Notes: generated by a model from the sequence alone, not told the origin. A DNA stretch of 64,000 nt from Campylobacter gastrosuis (GCF_030249845.1 NZ_JANURM010000004.1:106098-170097), one strand, 5' to 3'; positions 51,244 through 61,558 are shown, counted from the first letter of the stretch. Numbers and translations are program-made.

Positions 51244-53975
51244 TAGAGCCATTTTTAGCCCTAAAAGCCAGTGCTGGTAGTGGCAAGACCTTTGCGTTAA
51301 GTGTGCGTTTTATTGCCCTGATTTTGCAAAAAGAGAGCGTCAAATCCATAACCGCGCTCACATTTACAAAAAAAGCCGCCTCTGAGATGAGTGAGCGGAT
51401 TGTAAATACTTTTTTAAATTTAGAGCAAAAAGATGCCGAATTAGCCGAGCTTTGCGAGATTTTATCGCTTAGTAAAGATGAAGTTTTAGTCCGTAGAGAT
51501 GAGGTTAAAGATGAGTTTTTAAATCAAAATTTAAAAATTATGACCTTTGATGCCTTTTTTGGCAAAATTTTGCGAAGTTTTAGCCTAAATTTAGGCGTTA
51601 GTCCAGACTTTAAAACCAGCGAAATTGAAAGCGAAATTTTTAAGAGCGAGTTTATAAAAGAGATTAGTAAAAACACCGCTGATTTAAGGGCGTTAGCGAG
51701 TTTTATCATCTCTTATTTAAACGGCACAGATGAGTTTTTTAAATCCCTTACTTCGTTTTATGAAAATTTAGGCGAGGGCGGTGAGATTAAGGTTTTAAAC
51801 GCCCCAAGTGATGATGAAATTTTAGCCCTTTGTGCTGATTTTAGGCAGATTATTACTGACCTTAATGGCTCAAAAGACGCACAAAATGCCTTTAAAATAA
51901 AAGAACCACTAGATTTGTTAGATAAGGGTTTTATTGGCAGAGAGAGCTTAAATTACAAGACTTTTGCCAAAATTTACCAGCCATATTTTGATGAAAAATT
52001 TGAGCTTATTAAACTAAAATTAAAGGATTACATAAACGAGCTTGAAAGGTATAAAATCAACGAGCTTTACAGGTTTTTACACACCTTTAAAAGCGTGAAA
52101 TTTAGCCTAAATAAACGCCTTGATAGTTTTAGTTTTTTTGATATTACTAGCCTTACATTTAGGCTTTTAACGAGCATTGATAAAGATATGCTCTATTTTA
52201 GGCTTGATGGCAAAATCAAACACCTTTTAATTGATGAATTTCAAGACACAAACGTAATCCAATACGAAATCATAAATCCGCTCATTGCCGAAATTGTCGC
52301 TGGATACGGACAAAACGGGCTTGGTAGCTTCTTTTATGTTGGCGATATTAAGCAGAGCATTTATAGATTTAGGGGCGGTAAAAAAGAGCTTTTTGACAAG
52401 GTCGCTAGCGATTTTAAGCAGATAAAGACTAAAAATTTAGGCACAAATTACCGCTCCGCACGGATTTTGGTTGATTATGTAAATGAAATTTTTAAAGATA
52501 AAATCAGCGACTTTAAGCCACAAATTTCAAACAGCAAAAACGAAGGATTTTTAAGAGTTACTTCAAGCGACGAGCCATTAAATGAGATTTTAGAACAGAC
52601 AAAATGGCTACTTAATAACGGCGTAAAGGCTAGTGATATCACCATACTTTGCTGGAAAAACAGCGATATAAACGACATTTGCGACGCCCTAAAAGCACAA
52701 AACATAGACGCTAGCGATGAGGGTGCTATGCTGCTTAAAAACTCGCCAAGCGTTTTTTCGCTCATAAATTACGCAAAATTTTGCCTTTTTGGGAGCGAAA
52801 TTTTCGCTAAAAATTTTCAAACCTATATCGGTTTTAGCCCTAAAAAAGTGAGCCTAAATTTATCAAAAACAGCCAGCGAGTGCCTGAAATTTCTAGCTAA
52901 AACTGCACAAATTTCATTAAATGAGCCAGATGTTTTAAAGCTTTTTGAAATTTCAAGCGGATTTGCTAATTTAGTTGAGTTTTTATTTGAGTTTGAAAAT
53001 TCAGATGAAAAGTCCGCAAACAACGCAGTTTTGGGCGTTAGAGTGATGACTACTCACAAGTCAAAGGGGCTTGAATTTGAGCACGTAATCTTATGCGATA
53101 AATTCTCAAAAGATATGTCAGACACGAGCCAAATTAAGATTGAATACAGCGTTAAAAACGGCTATGAGGTGCGTTTAAAATTAGCAAACAGAGAAATTTT
53201 AGATGATGATTATAAAAATTTCATTGAGTTTTCAAAAGAGCTTGATAGGCAAGAGGAGATAAATAAGCTTTATGTTGCGATGACAAGGGCAAAAGAGAGC
53301 CTAATCATCATAAAAAAAGATGGCAAACTTGATGGCAACCACCCGACCTATTTTTCGCCATACTCATCTGGCGTTAAAAATATATGCTATCTTGATTTAA
53401 AGTCGGGTGAGCGTGGCGTTTTAACCCCAAAAGTGGCTGAAATTTTAGAGCCAAAGACAAAGCTTAAAAAGATAGAGCTAGTAAGTGTGCCAAAAGATAG
53501 CACAAATGGCGATTTAAGCGATGATTTAGGCGATTTTAAGGCGATTTATTTTGGCAGTGCTTTGCACTTTTTGCTTGAAATTAGTGAGTTTAGCGAGACT
53601 GGAATTTTAGCCCAAAAGGACGCTTTGTTTAATAAATTCTCAAAATTTTTAAGTCAAGATGAGCTTACAGATGTGTTAAATCGTGCAGTAAATTTAGTTA
53701 AAAACGATGAATTTATCAAAATCACAAAGGACGCCAAGCTTAAAAAAGAACAGCCGTTAAATTATGATTTATCAAATAAGCAGATTGACCTTTTGGCGTT
53801 TAAAGATAGCGAAATTTTCATTATTGATTACAAAAGCTCCGATAAATTCGCACAAAATCACATTTTGCAAGTTAGCGAATACGTCCAAATTATTAGCAAA
53901 ATTTATCCAAATTTTAGCGTTAAAGGCGTAATTTTTTACATTTTAGCGGATAAAATTGAGGCAAAATTTGTTTAA
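51240..53975 (+). CDS. addA: AddA-like UvrD helicase and nuclease
   Basis: 911 residues, ATG overlapping the addB stop. SF1 helicase motifs: ASAGSGKTFALSVR near residue 9, LTFTKKAASEM, LLIDEFQDTN, VGDIKQSIYRFRGG, MTTHKSKGLEFEHVIL and LYVAMTRAKESL. The C-terminal nuclease has HFLLEISEF and EIFIIDYKSS. It works with AddB. Chi-like recognition cannot be read here. Confidence 0.95.
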   Translation: MIEPFLALKASAGSGKTFALSVRFIALILQKESVKSITALTFTKKAASEMSERIVNTFLNLEQKDAELAELCEILSLSKDEVLVRRDEVKDEFLNQNLKIMTFDAFFGKILRSFSLNLGVSPDFKTSEIESEIFKSEFIKEISKNTADLRALASFIISYLNGTDEFFKSLTSFYENLGEGGEIKVLNAPSDDEILALCADFRQIITDLNGSKDAQNAFKIKEPLDLLDKGFIGRESLNYKTFAKIYQPYFDEKFELIKLKLKDYINELERYKINELYRFLHTFKSVKFSLNKRLDSFSFFDITSLTFRLLTSIDKDMLYFRLDGKIKHLLIDEFQDTNVIQYEIINPLIAEIVAGYGQNGLGSFFYVGDIKQSIYRFRGGKKELFDKVASDFKQIKTKNLGTNYRSARILVDYVNEIFKDKISDFKPQISNSKNEGFLRVTSSDEPLNEILEQTKWLLNNGVKASDITILCWKNSDINDICDALKAQNIDASDEGAMLLKNSPSVFSLINYAKFCLFGSEIFAKNFQTYIGFSPKKVSLNLSKTASECLKFLAKTAQISLNEPDVLKLFEISSGFANLVEFLFEFENSDEKSANNAVLGVRVMTTHKSKGLEFEHVILCDKFSKDMSDTSQIKIEYSVKNGYEVRLKLANREILDDDYKNFIEFSKELDRQEEINKLYVAMTRAKESLIIIKKDGKLDGNHPTYFSPYSSGVKNICYLDLKSGERGVLTPKVAEILEPKTKLKKIELVSVPKDSTNGDLSDDLGDFKAIYFGSALHFLLEISEFSETGILAQKDALFNKFSKFLSQDELTDVLNRAVNLVKNDEFIKITKDAKLKKEQPLNYDLSNKQIDLLAFKDSEIFIIDYKSSDKFAQNHILQVSEYVQIISKIYPNFSVKGVIFYILADKIEAKFV

Positions 53976-54014
53976 AAGACACTTAAATTAAGTTGCTTGT
54001 AAGCTAATTTTTAC

Positions 54015-54020
54015 TAAAAT
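54015..54020 (+). promoter_or_regulatory. Candidate -10 box of rplM-rpsI
   Basis: TAAAAT preceded by TTAC lies 35 bases before the rplM ATG at 54055, in the 79-base gap after addA. A T-rich stretch and AAAGGTAAGAAA ribosome binding site follow. Confidence 0.4.
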
Positions 54021-54054
54021 CCCCTTTTTAAATTTATTTGGCAAAGGTAAGAAA

Positions 54055-54480
54055 ATGACAAAAATAACAAAGCCAAACGAAGTAAAACGCGATTGGATCG
54101 TTGTTGATGCAGCGGGCAAGCGTTTTGGTAGAATTTTAACAGAGGTTGCAACTCTACTTCGTGGCAAACACAAACCAAGCTACACTCCAAACGTTGATTG
54201 TGGCGACTATGTTATCATCATAAACGCTTCAAAAGCTGAATTTACAGGTGCAAACAAAGCAGAGCAAAAGCTTTACCACCGCCACTCTGGCTATTTTGGT
54301 AGCACAAAGAGCGAGAAATTCGGCGATCTTTTGGTAAATAACCCAGTTAAGCTTTATAAATTAGCAGTTCGTGGTATGCTACCAAAGACAAAACTTGGCA
54401 AAGAGATGATTAAAAAACTAAAAGTGTATGCAGGTAGCGAACATCCGCACACAGCTCAAATCGCAAAAGAAGGAAAATAA
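54055..54480 (+). CDS. rplM: 50S ribosomal protein L13
   Basis: 141 residues. [20 protein letters not shown] and the conserved YHRHSGYFG and [13 protein letters not shown] segments identify L13. Two bases before rpsI, its usual partner. Confidence 0.98.
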   Translation: MTKITKPNEVKRDWIVVDAAGKRFGRILTEVATLLRGKHKPSYTPNVDCGDYVIIINASKAEFTGANKAEQKLYHRHSGYFGSTKSEKFGDLLVNNPVKLYKLAVRGMLPKTKLGKEMIKKLKVYAGSEHPHTAQIAKEGK

Positions 54481-54482
54481 TA

Positions 54483-54872
54483 ATGGCAACAGTTTATGCA
54501 ACAGGTAAGAGAAAAACGGCAGTTGCTAAGGTTTGGATAAAAGCCGGTAGCGGAAAAATTTTAGTTAATGGTATGGATTTAAACACTTGGCTAGGCGGAC
54601 ACGAGGCGATTAAATTAAAGGTAGTCCAGCCACTTCTTGCAACAAAGCAAGAGAGCCTAATTGACGTCAAAGCGACCACACTTGGCGGTGGTTATTCAGC
54701 ACAGGCTGAGGCGTTAAGGCACGGCATTTCAAGAGCCTTAGCGGCAATGGACGCTGATTTTAGAGCTATGCTAAAACCAAAAGGCTTATTAACTCGCGAC
54801 TCTCGTGTTGTTGAGCGTAAGAAATTTGGTAAGAGAAAAGCTAGACGTAGCCCACAATTCTCTAAACGTTAA
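54483..54872 (+). CDS. rpsI: 30S ribosomal protein S9
   Basis: 129 residues. [13 protein letters not shown] at the N-terminus, [19 protein letters not shown] and the C-terminal [11 protein letters not shown] tail, which reaches the P site of the ribosome. Ribosome binding site AGAAGGAAAATA. Confidence 0.98.
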   Translation: MATVYATGKRKTAVAKVWIKAGSGKILVNGMDLNTWLGGHEAIKLKVVQPLLATKQESLIDVKATTLGGGYSAQAEALRHGISRALAAMDADFRAMLKPKGLLTRDSRVVERKKFGKRKARRSPQFSKR

Positions 54873-54886
54873 TCGTTTATCTCTAT

Positions 54887-54906
54887 GGCAGGGCTTTTGC
54901 CTTGCC
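54887..54906 (+). terminator. Terminator-like hairpin after rpsI
   Basis: GGCAGGGC-TTTT-GCCTTGCC forms an 8-pair stem with one G-T wobble and a four-base loop, 14 bases after the rpsI stop. A T run (CTTTTTT) follows after nine bases rather than directly, so termination strength is uncertain. Confidence 0.55.
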
Positions 54907-54990
54907 TTAAAATTCTTTTTTAACATATTATTTAACAAACTTTTAAAGAGTTTCATTGTAGTATCCTATATTTTTTAAAAAGGCTACTAA

Positions 54991-56661
54991 ATGAAAGAAT
55001 TCGGTTTTTACAACCACTTTGACCAACCAGTTATTCTAAACGAGCAGATTGAAATTTCAAACGACAAAAACGCCCAGTTTTTAATCTCAAACTCCAAAGA
55101 GCTAAACGCACAAATAGTCGCAAACGAGATAAATTTCTACCTAAAAAACAGCGATGATGATGTGCTAAATAAGGCAAAAAACACGCTTTTATTATACGAA
55201 GCTAGGGCTATGGCGTTTGATTTAGCCACCGATGTTGATTATGAAAAAAAGGTCGGCAAAAACGTCCTTTTAGTAAGCAACGGCGGACGCGAAGAGCTTA
55301 AAAATTTACTAACTCAAAACGACTTTAAAGTCATTAGCTTAACGCATTTTGAGATAAAATTTATTTACGGCGCAGTTGGCGAATTAAGCGCGATTGTGCT
55401 AAGAGATGATGATGAGTTTGAGATAGATTGCGACTTTTTGCTGGTAGAAAATGCGCGTGATTATATGTTAAGACAGAGCGGTTGTGTTGAAATTTCAGGC
55501 AAAAGCGACGATGAAATTCTAGCCTTTTTAAACGCCAAAACGCCAAATTACGACTACAAAAGCTACATAAATTACGACAGCAGTATCTGCCAGTATCACG
55601 AGCGAAGGCACGAAATTTGCGCTAAATGTGCCGAGATTTGCCCAAGCGTTGCGATTTTAAAAGATGATGCGACAAAAAATCTGGTCTTTTCGCACGTTGA
55701 TTGTGTAAATTGTGGCGAGTGCGTGGCAGTTTGCCCAAGCGGCGCGATTGATTACTCGCTAATTACCCGCACAGCTTTTGTGCAGATTGCAAAGCTATAT
55801 TTTGGCAAAACACCGCTAATTTTACCAAACGAGCCACTTGAAAATTTAAACGTCAAACTCCCACAAAATGTCCTTGTTTTTGGTGCATTTAGCGATAAAT
55901 TTCTAAGCGAAACTCACCTTTTAACACTACTTAACGAGAGCGGTTCTGCGCTGATTATCTACTCGCAAACTCGCCCAAGGGCATTAAGCGATGCCGCTGA
56001 TATTTTAAATCAAATTTATGAGCTAAAATTCGGGCAAAAAGCGGTATATTTAGTAAAAAACGAAGCGGAGCTAAAAGAGGCGTTAAAGCTAGCAAAACCG
56101 ATTGAAAACAGCCATTTTAGCGTGAGCGAATACGCGCTTACAAAGCGTGAAATTTTTGCAAAACGACTTAGCAATCTTGTCGGCAATGATGATTTAGGCG
56201 TGGTTTATACAGACGGACTTATCAAATACGGCAAGGTTTTGATAAATAAAGATACCTGCACGCTTTGTTTAAGCTGTGTTGGCGCTTGTAATGTAAATGC
56301 CCTAATTGCCGATAAAAACGACAACTCAATCAAATTTAATCCAAGCATTTGCACCGCTTGTGGATACTGCGAGCTTAGCTGTGCCGAAAAGGACACAATC
56401 AGCCTAAAAAGCGGAATTTTAGAGCTAAAACCGCAAACATTTAGCTACTATGAGCTAGCCAAAGATGAGCTGTTTAAGTGCGTTGAGTGTGGCAAGGAGT
56501 TTGCGACTAAAAAGGCAGTTGAGAAAATCGCAACCCTAATGCAGCCAAAATTTGCAAACTCACCAGAGAAAATCCGCACACTTTACTGCTGTGCCGAGTG
56601 TAAGGCAAAGGTGATGATAAAGGCACAAATTAACGCAAATGGGGGCAAAATTTATGAATAA
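54991..56661 (+). CDS. Polyferredoxin-type 4Fe-4S protein
   Basis: 556 residues. Four or more Cys clusters: CAKCAEICP near 205, CVNCGECVAVCP near 239, CTLCLSCVGACN near 423 and CTACGYCELSC near 453, plus zinc-ribbon-like CVECGKEF near 497 and CCAEC near 532. The N-terminal ~190 residues and the middle (~270-400) are globular without recognised motifs. From memory such a ferredoxin lies with a TorD-type chaperone upstream of formate dehydrogenase genes in Campylobacter. Here the chaperone gene is broken and no dehydrogenase follows. Start ATG has AAAAAGGC upstream. Eight-base overlap with the chaperone start. Confidence 0.85.
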   Translation: MKEFGFYNHFDQPVILNEQIEISNDKNAQFLISNSKELNAQIVANEINFYLKNSDDDVLNKAKNTLLLYEARAMAFDLATDVDYEKKVGKNVLLVSNGGREELKNLLTQNDFKVISLTHFEIKFIYGAVGELSAIVLRDDDEFEIDCDFLLVENARDYMLRQSGCVEISGKSDDEILAFLNAKTPNYDYKSYINYDSSICQYHERRHEICAKCAEICPSVAILKDDATKNLVFSHVDCVNCGECVAVCPSGAIDYSLITRTAFVQIAKLYFGKTPLILPNEPLENLNVKLPQNVLVFGAFSDKFLSETHLLTLLNESGSALIIYSQTRPRALSDAADILNQIYELKFGQKAVYLVKNEAELKEALKLAKPIENSHFSVSEYALTKREIFAKRLSNLVGNDDLGVVYTDGLIKYGKVLINKDTCTLCLSCVGACNVNALIADKNDNSIKFNPSICTACGYCELSCAEKDTISLKSGILELKPQTFSYYELAKDELFKCVECGKEFATKKAVEKIATLMQPKFANSPEKIRTLYCCAECKAKVMIKAQINANGGKIYE

Positions 56662-57354
56662 AGACTTGCTTAGGGCTAGGGGTTATTATTACGAATTTTT
56701 TGCGATGCCGTTTTTCTTTTTATGAGAGTGATGAAAAGTTTAAAAAATGGCACGAACAGCTTGCATTTTATCGCAAAATCCGCTAAATAATGAGAGTTTA
56801 GAGGCGCTTAACGCACTTAAAAATTTTGATTTTAACCGGTTTAAAACCGAGCAAAATAGCGTCTTGTTTGATTTAAGCTACATAAATGTCCCGCTTAATG
56901 TTAGCTTTTATGAAGAGGGCAGAGATGACGGCACTGCTAGGCTAAGGGTTATTGAAATTTTAAAGCAAAGTCCGTATAGAAGGGACTTTGAGCGTTGTAA
57001 GGACAGCGAGGACTTCGTAGGTTTTGTATTTTTACTAATGGCTACATTTTTAAAAGATGAGATTAGCACTGCTAATACGCTATCAACCGAGCTTTTTAAA
57101 AGCGTGATAAACGGCTTTGTTGATGAGTTTTTATCTATGTTAAAACGCATAAAAAGGCAGAATTTTTTAAAAATTTTGCCATTATTTTTGAGCATTTTAT
57201 CGGACCCCAACGCCTAGTTTTAGCCATAAACGCACCAAAAAAAGAGCCAAATAAGCAAAGCGTGGCAGAAATTTCTCTTGCAAAAGAGCCATATCAAACC
57301 AAAATGCCAACCTCAAAATCAAAGATAAATTGGGATGAATTTACCGCTTTATAA
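56654..57354 (+). pseudogene. TorD-family chaperone gene with three frameshifts
   Basis: ATG 56654 overlaps the ferredoxin stop (ATGAATAA). The start encodes NKDLLRARGYYYEFFAMPFF and hits TGA. A one-base excess in the T runs near 56710-56721 puts YESDEKFKKWHEQLAFYRK in another frame. A missing A near 56775 shifts to NPLNNESLEALNAL, and a missing T near 57163-57168 shifts to FFKNFAIIFEHFIGP, then LAINAPKKEPNKQSVAEIS, ending DEFTAL and TAA at 57352-57354. Joined, these give a ~230-residue protein with the helical TorD/DmsD outline (FYEEGRDDGTARLRV, RDFERCKDSEDF). TorD proteins prepare molybdoenzymes for export. All three breaks are in homopolymers. Confidence 0.85.
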
Positions 57355-57715
57355 GGCGAAAAATAAACTCACTCCCACTTTGCGTGATTTGGTAGTTTTT
57401 AGCCATTTTTAGGGTGTTTTTAAAGCCAAAAAACTCGGTTGCATAAAGCATTTTTTTCTCAAAACAGAAAATTTTATTGCTTTGATTTTCGCACATTTTT
57501 TTGCTTCGTAGCTTATCCACGCAGTGGCACCCACTGCACCCATCAAATGGGATAAAAAAGCACGAAAAGTATAAAAAATACGATTTTAAAACGCCCATAT
57601 CTTTAATCGGCAAAATCGCCATAATACGCCTTGAAATCAGCTCATCTGTGATAAACTCAGTCCTGTTCTCATTTAGAGCTAAAATTAGCTCGTCTTTTGT
57701 TGAAATTTTTTGCAT
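57341..57715 (-). CDS. Hypothetical cysteine-rich protein
   Basis: 124 residues from ATG 57715; an ATG four codons upstream (57727) is possible. It begins QKISTKDELILALNENRTEF and has a middle Cys cluster GCSGCHC and two further Cys (MCENQ, IFCFEKK), which could bind metal. A short hydrophobic patch (LKSYFLYFSCFFIPF) precedes the cluster. I recognise no family. It overlaps the 3' end of the TorD-like pseudogene by 14 bases in convergent orientation. Confidence 0.55.
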   Translation of the reverse strand: MQKISTKDELILALNENRTEFITDELISRRIMAILPIKDMGVLKSYFLYFSCFFIPFDGCSGCHCVDKLRSKKMCENQSNKIFCFEKKMLYATEFFGFKNTLKMAKNYQITQSGSEFIFRLIKR

Positions 57716-57839
57716 TTTTGCCCCCATTTTTGTTTTTATGCCTTGATTATATTAAAATTTCACGCCAAAATGTGAGTTTTTAAGAAATTTAAATAAAAAA
57801 TCTGATAGAATAAAGCATTTTTTACTAAAAGGATTAAGT

Positions 57840-58205
57840 GTGAAAATTTTAGTCGTAGATGACAGCTCAACAATGAGAAGAATCATAAAAAACACGCTAC
57901 AAAGGCTAGGACATCAAGATATTTTAGAGGCTGAGCACGGCGTTGAGGCGTGGTCTTTACTAACTCAACACGCCGATGTAAATGTGCTTATAACTGACTG
58001 GAATATGCCTGAAATGAACGGCTTGGAGCTTGTAAAAAAGGTGCGCGCTGAGGCAAAATATGTTGATATGCCAATCATAATGGTAACAACAGAGGGTGGT
58101 AAGGCCGAGGTTATTACTGCGCTTAAAGCCGGGGTAAATAACTACATTGTAAAACCATTTACACCGCAAGTTTTAAAAGAGAAACTTGAAGACGTTCTTG
58201 GTTAA
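57840..58205 (+). CDS. cheY: Chemotaxis response regulator CheY
   Basis: 121 residues from GTG 57840 after AAAGGATTAA. Single receiver domain: VVDDSSTMRRIIKNTLQRLG, phosphoacceptor Asp in LITDWNMPEMNG near 53, TTEGGKAEV and YIVKPFTPQ. Phospho-CheY binds the flagellar switch. Stop overlaps prmA (TAATG). Confidence 0.97.
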   Translation: MKILVVDDSSTMRRIIKNTLQRLGHQDILEAEHGVEAWSLLTQHADVNVLITDWNMPEMNGLELVKKVRAEAKYVDMPIIMVTTEGGKAEVITALKAGVNNYIVKPFTPQVLKEKLEDVLG

Positions 58206-59029
58206 TGAAAGATAAATTTTACGAGTTAAGCGTCAAAAGCTCTAATTTATATGATGAAATTTTAGAGCTTATCTTTTCGTTTGGCTTTACCTGCGTTGAA
58301 GAGCGTGAGAGTGAGATTATACTTCGTGATGAGAGCGATTTAAGCGAAGTTGAGTGGGGTATTAACGAATACGCAAGGCGTTTTTGCCAAGTGATGAATC
58401 TGCCAAATACCACAAAAACCACGCTAAGCATAAAAGAGAACAAAGACTGGATAGATGAGTATAAACGGGCAGTTAAGCCTATTTTATTGGATAAAATTTA
58501 CATTCGTCCAAGCTGGGAACCCCCAAAAGCTGGGGTTATAGACATTATCATTGACCCTGCTTTGGCGTTTGGGTCTGGTCATCACGAAAGCACAAGTTCG
58601 TGCCTTTTATTTTTGCAAAAATATGCAAAAAGCGGTCAAAGTGCCGTTGATGTCGGCTGTGGTAGCGGAATTTTAAGCATAGCCTTGGCAAAAATGGGCT
58701 GTGTTGTTGATGCTTGCGACACCGATGAGCAGGCGACTTTGAGTGCCGTTTCAAACGCCAAACTAAACGGCGTTAGCTTTAATGAAATTTGGACTGGCTC
58801 AATCTTAAATGTAAGCAAAAAATATGATATTGTCGTGGCAAACATCATAGCAGACGTCATCTTTATGCTACAAAACGACCTTAAAAAAATTCTAAATAAT
58901 GGCGGATATTTGGTGCTTTCAGGCATTTTGCAAAAGTATTCAGAACGCATTAAAGAGAATTTTAAGGATTTAACGCTTGTTGAGCAAAAAGAGCTTAACG
59001 AGTGGGTTAGCTTTGTGTTTAAAAAATAA
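58205..59029 (+). CDS. prmA: Ribosomal protein L11 methyltransferase
   Basis: 274 residues. SAM-binding AVDVGCGSGILSIALAKMG near 148, preceded by DPALAFGSGHHESTSSCL, and VVANIIADVI motif IV. It trimethylates L11. Conserved cheY-prmA-ftsH order. Confidence 0.96.
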   Translation: MKDKFYELSVKSSNLYDEILELIFSFGFTCVEERESEIILRDESDLSEVEWGINEYARRFCQVMNLPNTTKTTLSIKENKDWIDEYKRAVKPILLDKIYIRPSWEPPKAGVIDIIIDPALAFGSGHHESTSSCLLFLQKYAKSGQSAVDVGCGSGILSIALAKMGCVVDACDTDEQATLSAVSNAKLNGVSFNEIWTGSILNVSKKYDIVVANIIADVIFMLQNDLKKILNNGGYLVLSGILQKYSERIKENFKDLTLVEQKELNEWVSFVFKK

Positions 59030-59044
59030 TTTAATGAGGATATA

Positions 59045-60961
59045 ATGAATAAAAAAGAGAACAACAACGGCGATAACAACGGCTTTTTTAATAAAAATCC
59101 GATATTGATATTTGCCATTTTTTCTATTGTTATTGTGCTTTTGTTTAGAAGTTTTGGCAGCTCTGACGGGATAGGTCAAAATTTAACAAACAACGGCGCT
59201 ACAAAGACAATCGCCTACTCTGACTTTAAAGAGATGATAAAACAAAAGCGAATTACGCAGGTTTATATCTCTGATGCGACGATAAAGGCTAGTGGGAGCG
59301 ACGGGAATTTATACGTTACAAAGCGAGTTAGCGACCCTACGCTCGTGCCGACACTTGAAAGTAATAATATAGTTTATAGTGCTTACAGCGATACGAATTT
59401 TTTAAGCGATTTGTTATTTTCGTGGGTGTTGCCAGTATTTATTTTCTTTGGAATTTGGATGTTTTTAGCAAGTCGTATGCAAAGAAGTATGGGTAGCGGA
59501 ATTTTAGGCATTGGCAGTGCAAAAAAGCTTATAAATTCTGAAAAACCAAAGGTAACTTTTAACGATGTTGCTGGTGTTGAAGAGGCAAAAGAGGAGGTAG
59601 TTGAGATTGTTGATTACCTTAAAAACCCCGATAAATACCTGCGTTTGGGCGCTAAAATCCCAAAGGGAATTTTGCTAGTTGGGCCTCCGGGCACTGGTAA
59701 GACCCTGCTTGCTCGTGCTGTGGCTGGTGAGGCTGATGTGCCGTTTTTTTCAATGTCAGCGTCAAGCTTTATTGAGATGTTTGTCGGCGTTGGTGCTAGC
59801 CGTGTTAGGGATTTGTTTGAGAGTGCAAAAAAAGAGAGCCCGGCGATTGTCTTTATTGATGAGATTGATGCCATTGGCAAGAGCCGAAATTCAGGGCCAA
59901 TGGGTGGTAACGATGAGCGTGAGCAGACGCTAAATCAGCTTTTATCTGAAATGGACGGCTTTGACGCTGATAAGTCGCCAGTGATTGTAATTGCCGCTAC
60001 AAACCGCCCTGAAATTTTAGATGCCGCGCTTTTAAGACCGGGGCGTTTTGATAGGCAGGTTTTGGTTGATAAGCCAGATTTTAAGGGCAGGATTGAGATT
60101 TTAAAGGTGCATATGAAGGATGTTAAAATCTCTGATAACGTTGATTTAGAGGAGATTGGTCGCCTTACTACTGGTTTAGCTGGTGCTGATTTGCAAAACA
60201 TTATCAACGAAGCCGCACTTTTAGCTGGTAGAAATTCTAAAAAAGTCGTTGAACAAGCCGACCTTATTGAGGCGGTTGAGCGTTCTATTGCCGGACTTGA
60301 AAAGAAATCAAGGCGTGTAAATAAAAAAGAAAAACGTATCGTTACATATCACGAGAGCGGACACGCCCTTTTAGCCGAGGTAACAAAGGGTGCTAAAAAG
60401 GTTAGTAAGGTTTCAGTCGTTCCTCGTGGTTTAGCCGCACTTGGCTACACGCTAAATACGCCAGAAGAGAATAAATTTATGATGCAAAAGCACGAGCTTT
60501 TAGCCGAGGTTGATGTGCTTTTGGCTGGTCGTGCAGCAGAAGAGGTCTTTATAAAAGAGATCTCAACCGGTGCTAGCAACGACCTAGAAAGAGCGACTGA
60601 TATCATAAAAGCTATGGTTAGTATGTATGGTATGAGCGATGTTGCTGGACTTATGGTGCTTGAAAAACAGCGAAATAACTTTCTTGGCGGTCAAACGATT
60701 AAGGATTACAGCGACAATATGGCTCAAAAGGTTGATGAGTTTGTTAAAAATATGCTTTCAGAGCGTTACAACGCCGTGCTTGACACGTTAAAAACGTATA
60801 GCGGGGCGATTGAGGATATGGTCGTGGCACTTTATGAAGAAGAGACCATTGAGGGTGCTAGGGTGCGTGAGATTATTAGGGCTTACGAGGAGCGAAGCGG
60901 TTTAGAGAGCCGTTTAAGCGATGAGAGCGATGATGAGAAAAAGGGCGTTAAAGAGGCGTAA
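59045..60961 (+). CDS. ftsH: ATP-dependent zinc metalloprotease FtsH
   Basis: 638 residues. Two membrane helices (about 17-33 and 118-138) flank a short periplasmic domain. AAA module: [17 protein letters not shown] near 213, Walker [15 protein letters not shown], and second region of homology [14 protein letters not shown]. Protease zinc site [10 protein letters not shown] near 436. The N-terminus is Asn/Lys-rich. FtsH degrades unassembled membrane and regulatory proteins. Confidence 0.98.
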   Translation: MNKKENNNGDNNGFFNKNPILIFAIFSIVIVLLFRSFGSSDGIGQNLTNNGATKTIAYSDFKEMIKQKRITQVYISDATIKASGSDGNLYVTKRVSDPTLVPTLESNNIVYSAYSDTNFLSDLLFSWVLPVFIFFGIWMFLASRMQRSMGSGILGIGSAKKLINSEKPKVTFNDVAGVEEAKEEVVEIVDYLKNPDKYLRLGAKIPKGILLVGPPGTGKTLLARAVAGEADVPFFSMSASSFIEMFVGVGASRVRDLFESAKKESPAIVFIDEIDAIGKSRNSGPMGGNDEREQTLNQLLSEMDGFDADKSPVIVIAATNRPEILDAALLRPGRFDRQVLVDKPDFKGRIEILKVHMKDVKISDNVDLEEIGRLTTGLAGADLQNIINEAALLAGRNSKKVVEQADLIEAVERSIAGLEKKSRRVNKKEKRIVTYHESGHALLAEVTKGAKKVSKVSVVPRGLAALGYTLNTPEENKFMMQKHELLAEVDVLLAGRAAEEVFIKEISTGASNDLERATDIIKAMVSMYGMSDVAGLMVLEKQRNNFLGGQTIKDYSDNMAQKVDEFVKNMLSERYNAVLDTLKTYSGAIEDMVVALYEEETIEGARVREIIRAYEERSGLESRLSDESDDEKKGVKEA

Positions 60962-61549
60962 ATGATAGCAAAACAGGGGCAAAAATGGGTGATTTTATCA
61001 GCTTTTTTGGTGCTTTTATCAATTTTGTTTGAAATTTTTATCCCATTTTTTCTCTTTGTTTTTATCTTTTTAGTTATATTTTTTAGAAATTTACAGCCTA
61101 AAAAAATCGCCGATAAAAATGCGATTTTATCGCCAATAGGTGGGCGTGTTAGTGAAATTTGTATTTGTGAGTTTGAGGGGCAAAAGGCGTTAAAAATCGC
61201 CATAAAAAAGTCATTTTTTAGTAGCGGAGTTTTAAGGGCATTTTGCGATACTGAAATTTTGAAATTTAAAAAACTACACGGACTTTTTTTGTGTAATTTC
61301 ATAAAATCATCTGAATTTTTAAACTCACGTGCCATTTACTATTTTAAGGACAATGCCATAGCGATGAGAGTGATTTATGGCGTATTTTCAAGGCGGATTA
61401 GCCTAAATGCCCCAAAAAGTGTAAAGGTACTTGATGAGCTTGGATTTTTAGGCAGCGGGGTTGTTATTTTGTATCTGCCATTAAATAGCAAAATTTTTCT
61501 ATCCGTTGGTGAGAGAGTTAGAAATTCTGCTTTGCTAGGTTATTTTTAG
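60962..61549 (+). CDS. Phosphatidylserine decarboxylase-related protein
   Basis: 195 residues starting right after ftsH. Two hydrophobic stretches at about 10-45 anchor it. ILSPIGGRVSEICICE near 54-70 resembles the LSPxDGxV motif of PSD proteins, and ELGFLGSGVVILYLP near 158-172 recalls the LGS(T/S) self-cleavage region where a Ser becomes the pyruvoyl group. The usual catalytic Asp and His positions are not clear (SPIGGRV has Gly for Asp). It lies directly upstream of pssA, whose product is the substrate of PSD. Decarboxylase activity is plausible but unproven. Confidence 0.7.
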   Translation: MIAKQGQKWVILSAFLVLLSILFEIFIPFFLFVFIFLVIFFRNLQPKKIADKNAILSPIGGRVSEICICEFEGQKALKIAIKKSFFSSGVLRAFCDTEILKFKKLHGLFLCNFIKSSEFLNSRAIYYFKDNAIAMRVIYGVFSRRISLNAPKSVKVLDELGFLGSGVVILYLPLNSKIFLSVGERVRNSALLGYF

Positions 61550-61558
61550 GGGGTTAAG

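Noticed and set aside
58636..59118. 160-residue minus-strand frame across the prmA-ftsH junction
   Set aside because: Overlaps two well-identified genes on the other strand and shows antisense-type composition.
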